This document shows positions 34,635-44,141 of a stretch of 64,000 nucleotides of DNA, piece after piece. The notes under the pieces were generated by a model. The model did no database searches. It was not told where the DNA came from and saw only the letters and a list, made by a program, of their open reading frames with translations. A program made the translations under genes and the position numbers. The stretch's first letter is position 1. Every line of letters starts with the position of its first letter. The stretch is from assembly GCA_000961655.1 (NCBI GenBank), contig LADR01000047.1, positions 186,001-250,000 on the forward strand, read 5' to 3'. The DNA comes from Desulfatitalea sp. BRH_c12 (GTDB lineage: Bacteria > Desulfobacterota > Desulfobacteria > Desulfobacterales > Desulfosarcinaceae).

Positions 34635-36023
34635 ATGCCCAATATCACAGGTCTGCTTTACATCGGCCGCAATGCGCTGCTGACACAACAAAAGGCCATC
34701 GATATCACCGGCAACAATATTGCCAATGTCAATACGCCCGGGTATTGCCGACAACGGCTGAATATGGCGCAGGGCGCGCCGATTCGCGATCAGAACGGCA
34801 CCATGAGTACCGGTGTGGCGGCTCAGCAAAAAATTCAACGTTTTCACGATACGTTCATCACGGCTCAGCTCAATGGTGAAAACGAAAGCCTGGGACGCTG
34901 GGAGGCGCAGAAAATCGCCCTTGAAAAGATCGAAGTATTGTTCGATGAGGTTTCCGGATACGGCCTCAGTGAAGCCATGTCGGATTACTGGAACGCCTGG
35001 CATGATTTAACCAACAACCCCGCGGGCCATGTGGAGCGAACCAGTCTCTTGTCGGCCGGCCAATTTCTGTCGACTACCTTCAATCAACTCAGCAGCAATA
35101 TGGACATGGTGCGCGATGACATTAACACCAACATCAAGAATACCGTCAACGACATCAACCAAATGGCCACTCAGATCGCCGAATTGAACCGCAAGGTTTC
35201 TCAAGTAGAGGTAAGCGGCCATAATGCCAACGACTACCGGGACCAAAGGGATCAGTTGGTGTACGATTTGGCCAAGCTGATCGACATCGACAGCTTCGAA
35301 GATGGCGATGGCAATGTCACCGTCATGATCGGTGGCGGAAAACCACTGGTCGAAAGCACCTTCACATGGCAACTTTCGACGGCGGATGCCGGCGGTGCCA
35401 CGCATATCAACTGGAACGACAGTTCCGGCGCGGCCGTGGACATCACCGATAGAATCGCTGCCGGCGAGCTCAAAGGGTGGATTTACGCACGCGATGATGT
35501 GATCAGCGACTACATGTCGCGCCTGGACACACTGGCCGGCACCATTATCAGCGAGGTGAACGCCCTGCACGACGCTGATGATGCGCTGGCTGGCATCCAG
35601 AACCCGTTTTTCAACGGGACAGATGCCTCGAACATATCAGTAAACAGCGCCATCGAGGCGGATACCGGGCTCATAGCCGCTAACGCCGACCCTACCGTCC
35701 CGATAGGAGACAATGCCAAAGCCATGGCCATCGCCGAATTGCAGAATGCCATGACCATGGCAGGGGGCACCTCTACATTCGACGATTTTTACATCGGTTT
35801 GGTCGGCGACATCGGCAATGATGTGCGCCGTGCGGATTTGAACTACGATCATCAAAACAACATGATTCAGCATCTGCGAAACTACCGCGAGGAAGTTTCC
35901 GGGGTTTCCCTGGACGAAGAAATGGTCGACCTGATAAAGTTCCAACATGCATACAATGCCGCCGCCCGGTTGATCACCACGACCGATGAAATGATGGAAA
36001 CGATAATCGCCATGGCCCGTTAA
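34635..36023 (+). CDS. flgK: Hook-filament junction protein FlgK
   Basis: The 462-residue protein starts MPNITGLLYIGRNALLTQQK with NNIANVNTPGYCRQR, the FlgK signature, and ends VSLDEEMVDLIKFQHAYNAAARL. It is the first junction ring between hook and filament. It is on the shorter side for FlgK, with a reduced outer domain. A GC-rich inverted repeat (GCCGGC) lies just before its ribosome site. Confidence 0.96.
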   Translation: MPNITGLLYIGRNALLTQQKAIDITGNNIANVNTPGYCRQRLNMAQGAPIRDQNGTMSTGVAAQQKIQRFHDTFITAQLNGENESLGRWEAQKIALEKIEVLFDEVSGYGLSEAMSDYWNAWHDLTNNPAGHVERTSLLSAGQFLSTTFNQLSSNMDMVRDDINTNIKNTVNDINQMATQIAELNRKVSQVEVSGHNANDYRDQRDQLVYDLAKLIDIDSFEDGDGNVTVMIGGGKPLVESTFTWQLSTADAGGATHINWNDSSGAAVDITDRIAAGELKGWIYARDDVISDYMSRLDTLAGTIISEVNALHDADDALAGIQNPFFNGTDASNISVNSAIEADTGLIAANADPTVPIGDNAKAMAIAELQNAMTMAGGTSTFDDFYIGLVGDIGNDVRRADLNYDHQNNMIQHLRNYREEVSGVSLDEEMVDLIKFQHAYNAAARLITTTDEMMETIIAMAR

Positions 36024-36046
36024 CGGTCCTTTTGCCAGGAGAGTTT

Positions 36047-36895
36047 ATGCGCATCAGCAATGCCATGATAGCCGACAATATCAAATCTTACCTGTCCATG
36101 CACACGGAACGTCTGGTCAAAACGCAGGAGCAGATCGCCAGCGGCAAACGGATCAATCGCGCCTCGGATGACCCCATCGGCATGAGCCGGGCCCTCGGAT
36201 ATCGAAAAACCATAGCGAGCCTGGAGCAGTACAATGCCAATATCACGGACGCCAAGTTCCACGTCGAAACTGTCGAAGATATATTGGGTGGGATCACCGA
36301 TCTTTTGCGGGATGCCAAGGCCATTGCCTCCGACCCGAAGCCGGACGGGCGTGCTGAGATGGCGGACATGGTGGTTGCTATTCGCGAACAAGTTCTGCAA
36401 ATGGCCAACTCGCGTGTCAACGGCAACTATGTATTTGCCGGCGACCGGACAGATGTCAAACCTTTCGATGGCACGGCCTATCAGGGTGATAATGGCACCA
36501 AAGATTATATGATCGGAGAAGGGTTGTTTGTAAATTTCGAGGCGGACGGAGAACAGATTTTCGGGAATGTCTTCGACGTTCTGAATGATTTGGAAGACGG
36601 ACTCAGAAACGAAAGCAACGCCGACATTACGGCGCAACTCCCACTCATCGAAGATATCATTGCCGGCATCGCCACTGTCCGCGCCGGCAATGCCGGCAAA
36701 TATAAACGCCTGGAAGCCACCGAAAATTTCAACAGCCGCTTTACCGTCAACACGGAAAGTTTGCTCTCGCGAACGGAAGACACCGATATCGCAGCGGCTG
36801 CCATTGATCTAAAAATCCAGGAAACCGCTTATCAAAGCACCTTGGCAACCGCCGCCAAAATCGTGCAGCCCAGCCTGATCGATTACCTCAAATAA
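36047..36895 (+). CDS. flgL: Hook-filament junction protein FlgL
   Basis: The 282-residue flagellin-like protein has N-terminal MRISNAMIADNIKSYLS with QEQIASGKRINRASDDP and a C-terminal helix DIAAAAIDLKIQETAYQSTL. It is the second junction protein. ATG 36047 has AGGAGAG before it; the upstream TTG in the same frame is less likely. It ends the flgMNKL group. Confidence 0.95.
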   Translation: MRISNAMIADNIKSYLSMHTERLVKTQEQIASGKRINRASDDPIGMSRALGYRKTIASLEQYNANITDAKFHVETVEDILGGITDLLRDAKAIASDPKPDGRAEMADMVVAIREQVLQMANSRVNGNYVFAGDRTDVKPFDGTAYQGDNGTKDYMIGEGLFVNFEADGEQIFGNVFDVLNDLEDGLRNESNADITAQLPLIEDIIAGIATVRAGNAGKYKRLEATENFNSRFTVNTESLLSRTEDTDIAAAAIDLKIQETAYQSTLATAAKIVQPSLIDYLK

Positions 36896-37016
36896 TCGTT
36901 ACGCGTAATGGTGTGCGTTGATGGGGCGATTCCGTAAGTAATGTCAGCCCGCTCACGGTCACCCCCATACCTGTATTTTACTTCACCGAAGTGGATAACC
37001 AGAGATGTGACCCCAT

Positions 37017-37775
37017 TTACTGTCTCGACGAATTTAGCGTTTGAGGCCGAACGACCGGCGGCAGGTTGCTCAAAACAATTTCCACGCGTCGGTTTTTTTC
37101 CCTGCCGCGCGCTGTCGTATTGTCTTCGATCGGACGGTATTCACCAAATCCCATGGTAGATACGCGCTGTGGATCGATCTGCGAGTTGGCCAACATGTAT
37201 TCCGCCACGGCCGCGGCGCGGGCCGTCGAAAGACGCAGATTGGATTTGAAGGGGCCGCTGTGGACCGGGACGTTGTCGGTGTGCCCGGCAATGACAATAT
37301 GCCCGTGGTCCTTTTCCAGTACTCGGGCCACTTTGACCAATAAAGGTTTGAGTTTTTCACGGACGTCATCTTTGCCGGAATCGAAGGTGCTTTCTCCCAT
37401 CAGGCGGATGACAATCTCATTTTCCGAGGATTCCAGAGAGATCTGATCTTTATACTCCGACAACTCCGAGGAGATCATCTCGTCAATTTCCCTGCCCAAG
37501 TCGTCGCGAATGCGTGTCTCTATAATCTCCTGATCGAAATCCCGGGCGATAATCTTCATCCCTTTGGGGATTTCCATGACACGCACTTTGCGCTGAACCC
37601 CGAAAGCTTTTTCCATGGAACCGGCGACCTGTTTGTACTTTTGACGATCCATTTCAGAAAAGGAGAGCAGCAATACGAAAAAGCACAACAGCAAGCTCAT
37701 CAAATCGCCGAAAGTCACCACCCATGTAGGGGCGCCCTTATCGACGTTAGGGGGGTCGTCCGACAACATGCCCAT
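37017..37775 (-). CDS. motB: Flagellar stator protein MotB/PomB (second set)
   Basis: The 252-residue protein has the membrane helix WVVTFGDLMSLLLCFFVLLLSF with the ion-binding Asp24 intact, and a C-terminal OmpA-like domain (VIAGHTDNVPVHSGPF, SNLRLSTARA, NRRVEIVLS). The sequence after Asp (DLMSLLLCFFVLLLSF) is like sodium-type PomB, but this does not prove the ion. It starts directly after motA on the same strand. It is convergent with flgL. Confidence 0.95.
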   Translation of the reverse strand: MGMLSDDPPNVDKGAPTWVVTFGDLMSLLLCFFVLLLSFSEMDRQKYKQVAGSMEKAFGVQRKVRVMEIPKGMKIIARDFDQEIIETRIRDDLGREIDEMISSELSEYKDQISLESSENEIVIRLMGESTFDSGKDDVREKLKPLLVKVARVLEKDHGHIVIAGHTDNVPVHSGPFKSNLRLSTARAAAVAEYMLANSQIDPQRVSTMGFGEYRPIEDNTTARGREKNRRVEIVLSNLPPVVRPQTLNSSRQ

Positions 37776-38573
37776 TTATTGGATGTCCGCTCCTTTTTTG
37801 GGGGCCTCGGTGGCCGCTTCATTTTTGGGAACACGCTGCTTGGGCGTTAGGAAAATCCGCAAGCATTCCTCCAGCACCAGAGGTGATACACCCCGATTGA
37901 TGCCGAGCGCCGCCTCGACGATGATGCTTTTGTTGAGTTTTTCCTGGCCGCTGCGCAGACTCAACTTTTCCGCAAGGGGCAGACAGATAAAATTGGCCAA
38001 CAAGGCGCCGTACAAGGTCGTCAGCAATGCGACGGCCATGGACGGTCCGATAGTCGAAGGATCATCCATGGAACTGAGCATCTGCACCAGTCCGATCAAC
38101 GTGCCGATCATACCGAAAGCAGGGGCGCTTTCGCCCATGGCTTTAAAAACGTTCTGGCCGAGCGTGTGTCGCTGAATCGTCAGCCGGATATCCTTGTTCA
38201 GCATATCTTCGATCAGGGTTTCATCATATCCATCGGACAGGTAGCGCAACGCTTTGGACGCAAAAGGATCGGTGGCAACCTCCTTTTCGAGTGCGATCAG
38301 GCCTTCCTTTTTGGCGATGCGCGTAAAATTGACCATTTCCTCGATGATCGCCTCAGGGTCGGACATCTTGACCAGAAAGGCCTTCATGGCCACTTGCATA
38401 GATCCAATGACATCGCTCATTTTGAATTTGATGAAAGTGACGGCGAGCGTGCCGCCGAGGACCAGCAGCATGCTGGGGATGTTGATGAACATCGTCAAAC
38501 TTCCGCCGAGTAAAAGGGCGGAAAAGATGAGAAGGGAACCGCCGACCAGACCTATAATGGTTCCTAAATCCAT
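37776..38573 (-). CDS. motA: Flagellar stator protein MotA/PomA (second set)
   Basis: The 265-residue protein starts MDLGTIIGLVGGSLLIFSALL, as PomA does, and has four membrane segments with AFGMIGTLIGLVQMLSSMDD and VALLTTLYGALLANFICLPLAEK. It forms with the following MotB a second stator unit besides the set at 14728. Upstream on the minus strand there is a sigma28-like site (38641-38667), so this set is probably a late gene, while the first set is sigma54-driven. Confidence 0.95.
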   Translation of the reverse strand: MDLGTIIGLVGGSLLIFSALLLGGSLTMFINIPSMLLVLGGTLAVTFIKFKMSDVIGSMQVAMKAFLVKMSDPEAIIEEMVNFTRIAKKEGLIALEKEVATDPFASKALRYLSDGYDETLIEDMLNKDIRLTIQRHTLGQNVFKAMGESAPAFGMIGTLIGLVQMLSSMDDPSTIGPSMAVALLTTLYGALLANFICLPLAEKLSLRSGQEKLNKSIIVEAALGINRGVSPLVLEECLRIFLTPKQRVPKNEAATEAPKKGADIQ

Positions 38574-38640
38574 GCTTGTTCCTTGTGGTTAAACGAATCA
38601 AAAGCAGATACGTCAAACAGAGACTGTCAGACTGAGTTGA

Positions 38641-38667
38641 ATATCGGTAGCCATTCCCCAACACTTA
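38641..38667 (-). promoter_or_regulatory. Candidate sigma28 promoter of the second motAB
   Basis: On the minus strand TAAGTGTT-N11-ACCGATAT partly fits TAAAGTTT-N11-GCCGATAA and lies 68 bases before the motA start. It is weaker than the flagellin and flgM sites. Confidence 0.45.
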
Positions 38668-38824
38668 AATGAATAAGGTGCAATAGGCTCCTATTTCCAT
38701 TGAGCTCAAGTCGCCTGAAAAAGAGACGATAGGTAACGCAGACCAAATCATCTTAGACGACGTGGTTTTCATTTTTCCTGAACCGGCTTCGCCGGCAATA
38801 CCGCAACAGCGGGAAGGGTGGGCA

Positions 38825-39745
38825 ATGAAGGCAGAAAGTGGTGGACAATACCATTTGCAAGCAGAGGCATTGGCCAAACAGATGCGGATCGCCACGGTGA
38901 CCGACATGATGCAGTACCTTGAAACCCTTCAGGAACTGCCGACACTTTCATCAGTGGCCATGCGGGTCAACGGGATGCTTATGAATACCGATACGACCGC
39001 TCATGATCTTGCGCAAGTGATCGAAAAAGACCAGTCCATCGCGAGCAAATTACTCAAACTGGCCAATTCATCTTTTTTCGGATTCAGTTCCAGAGTCTCC
39101 AGTGTCGCACATGCAGTAATGATTCTCGGGTTCAACAGCGTGCGCAATGCGGTATTGTCCATGGCTGTGATCGATGCCTTTAGCCTGAAACACCATCGGC
39201 AAAGCGGGTTCGATCTGACAAGTTTTTGGCGCCATTCCATCAGCGTGGCCGTCATCGGCAGATATCTCGGAAATGCCACCAAAGGTCGCGGCATTGAGAA
39301 TGTGTTTACAGCAGGCATCCTGCACGACATCGGCAAGGTCGTCATGGCCATCTATTTTCCGGAAAGATTTATCGAACTAAAGCAAAGCATGGACGAGGAA
39401 GCGGCCAGTTGTATGAACACGGAGCATCAATTTTTTCCTATTGGACACAGTGCCATGGGTGCATTTCTCGTACGCTGCTGGAATCTACCGGTTGATCTGG
39501 TCGCTGCCATCGCGCAACATCATCATCCCGAACTGCTGCCGAGGGAGGATGACTTGTTGCCCCTGGTACATGCGGCGGACGCCATCGTGAATATTTACCT
39601 TGAAAAAAATGGGGATGCTGAACAGTGGCCGATTTGTCAAAGCGCCTGGCGTTTGCTCGGTGATAAAATCCAAAACGTGCATGAGTGGTTACCCGCAATC
39701 GAAGAAGAAATTCAGCATGCATGCCAGGTCATTTTGGACAACTGA
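38825..39745 (+). CDS. HDOD-domain signalling protein
   Basis: The 306-residue protein has an HDOD domain (about 35-235): LQELPTLSSVAMRVNGML, DQSIASKLLKLANSSFFGF and the HD-like AGILHDIGKVVM. HDOD proteins are found in signalling and motility contexts and many have no known enzyme activity. ATG 38825 is preceded by GGGAAGGG. It is divergent from the second motAB, so the two may share a control region. Confidence 0.85.
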   Translation: MKAESGGQYHLQAEALAKQMRIATVTDMMQYLETLQELPTLSSVAMRVNGMLMNTDTTAHDLAQVIEKDQSIASKLLKLANSSFFGFSSRVSSVAHAVMILGFNSVRNAVLSMAVIDAFSLKHHRQSGFDLTSFWRHSISVAVIGRYLGNATKGRGIENVFTAGILHDIGKVVMAIYFPERFIELKQSMDEEAASCMNTEHQFFPIGHSAMGAFLVRCWNLPVDLVAAIAQHHHPELLPREDDLLPLVHAADAIVNIYLEKNGDAEQWPICQSAWRLLGDKIQNVHEWLPAIEEEIQHACQVILDN

Positions 39746-39762
39746 ACGAAGCCGAAAAAGGA

Positions 39763-40512
39763 TTAGACCTGATTGATACTGGCAGCCATGAATCCGGCGC
39801 CAAAACCATTGTCGATGTTCACCACGGCCACATTGGAACTGCAACTGCTGAGCATTCCAAAAAGCGCAGTAAGACCGCCGAGGCTGACGCCATAGCCGAC
39901 GCTGGTCGGCACCGCAATGACCGGTCGCCGCACCATACCAGCTACCACGCTGGGCAAAGCCCCTTCCATACCGGCCACCACAATAAGCACACGGGCCTCT
40001 TCGAGCAGGTCCTTGTGCGCAAGCAACCGGTGAATGCCAGCAACCCCGACATCAAATACCGATTTGACAACGTTGCCCATGGCGTCGGCGGTTAGAATCG
40101 CTTCCCGCGCCACCGGAATGTCGGAAGTCCCGGCTGAAAGCACCAAAATGGTTCCCTGGCCGCTTTTGGGCAGGGGAGGACGCTGCCAAACGATCATGCG
40201 CGCGGGCTGATCATAAACGGCATCCGGAAAATGATCCATTACGGTCGCAGCCTTGGCCGCGTCCGTGCGCGTGACCAGAATGACCTGCTCCTGCTGTTTC
40301 ATTTTTTTCATGATGCCCACGATATGCTCCGCGGTTTTGCCTTCGCCGAAAATCACTTCGGGAAAGCCCTTGCGCAGGCTCCGGTGATGATCTATATGGG
40401 CATATTCGATATCTTCCAGGGCCAGATCGATCAGGCTTGCATGCGCCGTTTCCACACTGATCTGGCCACTGGCCACGGATTTAAGCATTTTTGTCAATAT
40501 GTTATGGTTCAT
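39763..40512 (-). CDS. larB: LarB, pyridinium-3,5-biscarboxylic acid mononucleotide synthase
   Basis: The 249-residue protein has the LarB C-domain similar to PurE: VLSAGTSDIPVAREA, VVAGMEGALPSVVAGMV and PVIAVPTSVGYGVSLGG, with IDNGFGAG near the end. LarB carboxylates and hydrolyses nicotinic acid adenine dinucleotide, the first step to the nickel-pincer cofactor of lactate racemase-type enzymes. larC, larE and larA are not in the window. The short N-domain is typical of the family. Confidence 0.93.
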   Translation of the reverse strand: MNHNILTKMLKSVASGQISVETAHASLIDLALEDIEYAHIDHHRSLRKGFPEVIFGEGKTAEHIVGIMKKMKQQEQVILVTRTDAAKAATVMDHFPDAVYDQPARMIVWQRPPLPKSGQGTILVLSAGTSDIPVAREAILTADAMGNVVKSVFDVGVAGIHRLLAHKDLLEEARVLIVVAGMEGALPSVVAGMVRRPVIAVPTSVGYGVSLGGLTALFGMLSSCSSNVAVVNIDNGFGAGFMAASINQV

Positions 40513-40639
40513 GCAATCGCTCCTTGCATAAATAGTATAAGCCTATCGGGTGTATGCCAAACATTGCCGTGCGGTCAATGCATTTATAAATGGGGCTGCT
40601 TGAAGAAAGATCTTCTGGCACGCACTCAAAGGATTTTCA

Positions 40640-41374
40640 ATGAAAGTTGTCGCTGTCATCCCATCACGCTATAGTTCCACACGCTTCGAAGGCAAACCGT
40701 TGGCCTTGATCGCGGGCAAACCCATGATTCATTGGGTCTATGAACGCGCAACACTGGCGTCTAAAATTTCAGAGGTGGTGGTCGCCACCGACGATGCGCG
40801 CATTGTCCAGGCCGTCCGCGCATTTGGCGGTCGCGTAGTGATGACCTCCTCGGCACACCGCTCCGGAACCGACCGTGTGGCTGAGGTTGCCCACCAAATG
40901 GGCCTGCATTCCGAAGATATTGTCATCAACATTCAAGGCGACCAACCCCTGGTCCATCCCGCCTGTTTTGACGCTGTGGTGGAGCCGTTGCTTCAAGAAC
41001 CCGAGCTGCCCATGAGCACCCTGGCGTTTCCCATTGTGGACCGAGGTGAATACACCAATCCCAAAGACTGCAAAGTCGTCATGAATCAGCAGGGCTACGC
41101 CCTATATTTCTCAAGGGCGGCCATTCCCCTGGCCCGCGATGGGGGGGAGGACTTTCCGGTTTACAAGCACCTGGGCGTGTACGCTTACAGAATTCGTTTT
41201 CTGGAAAGTTTCGCAAAGTTGCCAAGCGGGCAGCTCGAGCAAATAGAAAAGCTCGAACAACTAAGAGCTTTGGAATACGGCTATGCAATCAAAGTGGTAG
41301 AGTCCCCGTATGATTCGCCGGAGGTGGACCTGCCTGAAGATATCCTGCGCATTGAATTGCTGATCCGGTCCTGA
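40640..41374 (+). CDS. kdsB: 3-deoxy-manno-octulosonate cytidylyltransferase KdsB
   Basis: The 244-residue protein has the nucleotidyltransferase opening VIPSRYSSTRFEGKPL, then VVVATDDARI, SAHRSGTDRVAEVA and INIQGDQPLV, and ends LEQLRALEYGYAIKV with VDLPEDI. It makes CMP-Kdo for the lipid A-core of LPS, again indicating a Gram-negative cell. A strong hairpin at 41441 ends the transcript. Confidence 0.97.
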   Translation: MKVVAVIPSRYSSTRFEGKPLALIAGKPMIHWVYERATLASKISEVVVATDDARIVQAVRAFGGRVVMTSSAHRSGTDRVAEVAHQMGLHSEDIVINIQGDQPLVHPACFDAVVEPLLQEPELPMSTLAFPIVDRGEYTNPKDCKVVMNQQGYALYFSRAAIPLARDGGEDFPVYKHLGVYAYRIRFLESFAKLPSGQLEQIEKLEQLRALEYGYAIKVVESPYDSPEVDLPEDILRIELLIRS

Positions 41375-41440
41375 CTCTTTTTTTAGACGAACCCCTGTTT
41401 CCACGGGCAGGATTCAGATGGGCTGCGATCGTACAGTTGT

Positions 41441-41477
41441 GAAGGGCAACCATGCATTTGCAGCATGGTTGCCCTTC
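41441..41477 (+). terminator. Strong terminator after kdsB
   Basis: Perfect 15-base arms (GAAGGGCAACCATGC and complement) enclose a seven-base loop, followed by GCTTTTCT. It also lies just beyond the end of the convergent stress-protein gene and could serve both strands. Confidence 0.8.
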
Positions 41478-41500
41478 GCTTTTCTATTCGACCTGTGAAC

Positions 41501-42049
41501 CTATTTATTGCCTGTCTTGGGAGGGACCAGCATGACCGGTATATCCGTCGCTCGAAGAACTTTTTTCAGTATGTTTTCGCCGCTGGCATCCGCAAAAAGT
41601 TTTCGCCGGCGATGTGCCATGACGATCATGTCGCACGATTCCACTTCGGCCAGTCGCACGATCTCTTCGGAAATGGATGCGGCCTCTACCACAAAATCCC
41701 TTACCTGCAGCGGCTTTGGACTATCCAGACACGCTTTTGCCTCACTGAACAATGCGTGAATCTTCTCGCCCATGGCATGGGCTTCAGTTCTTTTACCAAT
41801 CAGCACGTTGCGCGCGTTCTGCGATTTTTTTTGTTCCATTTCCTTGTACAGGTCATCGCCGAGGCCGATTTTCAGCACCTCGGTGTTGAAGGCCGGTTCT
41901 TGCTTGAGAATGTGTACTACCAACAGTTCGCCTTCCAGCCTGTCGGCCAATGCGACGGCCATCCCGAATGCATTGCGCGCCGTTTCACTCAAATCGGTTG
42001 CAAAGAGGATTTTTTTAAGGACCGGTATCACGATGCAGTCTCCAATCAT
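41501..42049 (-). CDS. Universal stress protein (UspA family)
   Basis: The 182-residue protein has the Usp fold pattern: VLKKILFATDLSETARNAFG at the start, VVHILKQEP, and ILKKVLRATDIPVMLVPP at the end. The usual ATP-binding GxxG-x9-GS region reads AHRRRKLFADASGEN, so ATP binding is doubtful. The start could be ATG 42049 or a GTG six codons later. It follows dctM on the same strand after 27 bases and may be co-transcribed with the transporter, a common pairing (TRAP-Usp). Confidence 0.88.
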   Translation of the reverse strand: MIGDCIVIPVLKKILFATDLSETARNAFGMAVALADRLEGELLVVHILKQEPAFNTEVLKIGLGDDLYKEMEQKKSQNARNVLIGKRTEAHAMGEKIHALFSEAKACLDSPKPLQVRDFVVEAASISEEIVRLAEVESCDMIVMAHRRRKLFADASGENILKKVLRATDIPVMLVPPKTGNK

Positions 42050-42076
42050 AAAGTTTTCATTGATGTCCCATCGGGC

Positions 42077-43393
42077 TTAAAATTTAAGCTGGGACGGCAG
42101 CCATAGGATAATATCGGGAAATATCATGCACAATGCCAGCAGCAATACGACCAACAATACAAAAGGAATGACCGAACGGTAGATCTGCTGCATGTTGATT
42201 CCGTGGGGGGTTGCCATGGCTTTCATGTAAAAGAGATTGAAGCCGAAAGGCGGCGTGATGTAGCCAAGCTCCATATTGATGACAAACATGATACCGAACC
42301 AGATCGGGTCAAAACCCAATTGGGCAATGATCGGCATGAAGACCGGAATGCAGATGACGATAATACCACCAGGGTCCATGAAACAGCCCAGGACAATCAG
42401 CGTAAGCTGCATGGCCACCATCATTACCCAGCGGTTGACCTCCAAGGCAGTGAAGAAGGAGGCCACCATGTCCGCGGCCCCCATGGCACTGTAAATGTGC
42501 GAAAAAGAGACAGCACCCAAAAAAATCCACATGATCATCGCCGACATCCGGCAAGTGCCGGTGAGCGATTCGTGCAACACTTTCCACGAAAAACGTTTAT
42601 TGATGATCAGGACGATCAAAGCGCCCATCGCGCCAATGGCCGATGCTTCCATGGCAGTACAAACTCCCAGGTACATGAGCCCCAGTACCAGCATAATCAA
42701 GAACACCGGGGCAATCACGGAGAGCAGGCTTTTGATTTTGGCTGCGAAGGAGGAATCCTCATCAGCGGGTACGGCCGGCCCGAGTTGGGGATTGATAATG
42801 CAGCGAATACCGATATAAGCGACAAAAAATACGGTCAGCAGGACACCCGGAATCAGGCCGGCCGCGAACATCTTGCCCACCGATGCGCCGGTGAGATAGG
42901 CGTAAACGATCATGAGAACACTAGGTGGAATCAAGATACCCAGTGTGCCACCGGCTGAAATACAGCCCACGGCGATTTCCTTGCTGTACCCGCGTTTGAG
43001 CATCGAGGGCAGGGCGATCATGCCCATGGTGACCGTGCCCACGGCGCTGATGCCCGACATGGCGCCGAAAATGGCACAGATGGCGACCGTTCCCATGGCC
43101 AGACCACCTCTGATGCGGCCGAACCACACATACATCATCTGGAAAAGGTCTTCGGCGATCCCCGACCGCTGCAGCAGGTTGGCCATTAATACGAAGAGCG
43201 GAATGGCGATGAGAATGGCGCTGGTCCACTGGTTATAGGCTGTGGCGGCAATCATATACAATGCATCGACACCCATGTGCCAAGTGATGAACACAATGGA
43301 TACGGCGCCGAAAGAAAAAACCAGCGGCACGCCGAGCGCTAAAAAAAGGACAAGCAATCCGAAAAAGAGTAAAGTGGTCAAGCCGAGAGTCAT
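42077..43393 (-). CDS. dctM: TRAP transporter large membrane subunit DctM
   Basis: The 438-residue, very hydrophobic protein has about 12 membrane segments and DctM motifs: GLAMGTVAICAIFGAMSGIS, AGGTLGILIPPSVLMIVYA and MELGYITPPFGFNLFYMKA. It couples sodium flow to uptake of the substrate delivered by the binding protein. It is downstream of dctQ and dctP on the minus strand. Confidence 0.96.
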   Translation of the reverse strand: MTLGLTTLLFFGLLVLFLALGVPLVFSFGAVSIVFITWHMGVDALYMIAATAYNQWTSAILIAIPLFVLMANLLQRSGIAEDLFQMMYVWFGRIRGGLAMGTVAICAIFGAMSGISAVGTVTMGMIALPSMLKRGYSKEIAVGCISAGGTLGILIPPSVLMIVYAYLTGASVGKMFAAGLIPGVLLTVFFVAYIGIRCIINPQLGPAVPADEDSSFAAKIKSLLSVIAPVFLIMLVLGLMYLGVCTAMEASAIGAMGALIVLIINKRFSWKVLHESLTGTCRMSAMIMWIFLGAVSFSHIYSAMGAADMVASFFTALEVNRWVMMVAMQLTLIVLGCFMDPGGIIVICIPVFMPIIAQLGFDPIWFGIMFVINMELGYITPPFGFNLFYMKAMATPHGINMQQIYRSVIPFVLLVVLLLALCMIFPDIILWLPSQLKF

Positions 43394-43428
43394 TGTTCAC
43401 TGTCTCCTGCAATATCTGTGTTTACACT

Positions 43429-43944
43429 TTAAAGATGAGAGGGTTTGTCCCCGCCGGCAAGAAATATGACCTCCCTGATCAACTTGGCAGTGCCTTGAAG
43501 TAAAATCAGAAATGCTCCGATCGGGATGGTCACCTTTGATGGAAAGAGGGGAAAGGGGACGATGCTGAAGGACTCCTCATTGCTGGCCCAGGATTCCCAT
43601 GCCATAAGGCCGCTTTTCCATAGCAGGATAAGAACGACAGCGTAAAAACAGACCGAAGTGACAATGTTGATCAGCGCCTTGCGTTTAGGACTGAACTTCT
43701 CATAGAAGATCTCCACGTTCACGTGGGCGTTGTGCGACATGACATAGCCGCCGGTGAGGGCTATATACGCACACATGACGTACTGGTTGATTTCCAGCAC
43801 CCAGATGGTCGGATTGTTAAAAACATAGCGGGCGAATACTTCATAGCAAAAGGTGAACATCATAAAAAGGATGGCGTAAGAGACAATCCTGCCGGTCCAT
43901 TCGTTCACTAAATCGATGTATTTCAAAATACGTTGTATTTGCAT
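43429..43944 (-). CDS. dctQ: TRAP transporter small membrane subunit DctQ
   Basis: The 171-residue protein has four membrane segments and typical DctQ features: FCYEVFARYVFNNPTIWV, AYIALTGGYVMSHNAHVNVE and a Trp-rich third segment. It forms the membrane complex with DctM, 35 bases downstream. A stem-loop separates it from dctP. Confidence 0.93.
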   Translation of the reverse strand: MQIQRILKYIDLVNEWTGRIVSYAILFMMFTFCYEVFARYVFNNPTIWVLEINQYVMCAYIALTGGYVMSHNAHVNVEIFYEKFSPKRKALINIVTSVCFYAVVLILLWKSGLMAWESWASNEESFSIVPFPLFPSKVTIPIGAFLILLQGTAKLIREVIFLAGGDKPSHL

Positions 43945-44065
43945 TGTCGGATAAGATCCTTTTCCATGCTAGAATAGGAGCATTGGAGCGTCAGCGGGCG
44001 CTTCGTGCGTTCGGTGTCTGCAATATGCGCGATTACCTTCATTGCAACCAGACGTGAAACGCCGA

Positions 44066-44096
44066 GCCTCCCTGCGCGGAAATGTCGCAGGGAGGC
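44066..44096 (-). terminator. Stem-loop between dctP and dctQ
   Basis: Perfect 11-base arms (GCCTCCCTGCG and complement) enclose a nine-base loop, 46 bases after the dctP stop, without a long T-run. Such a structure often stabilises the binding-protein mRNA or lowers expression of the membrane genes. Confidence 0.55.
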
Positions 44097-44141
44097 AATG
44101 AAAACGGCTTATGTTTCAAAACTACGCATTATTTCAAGATA

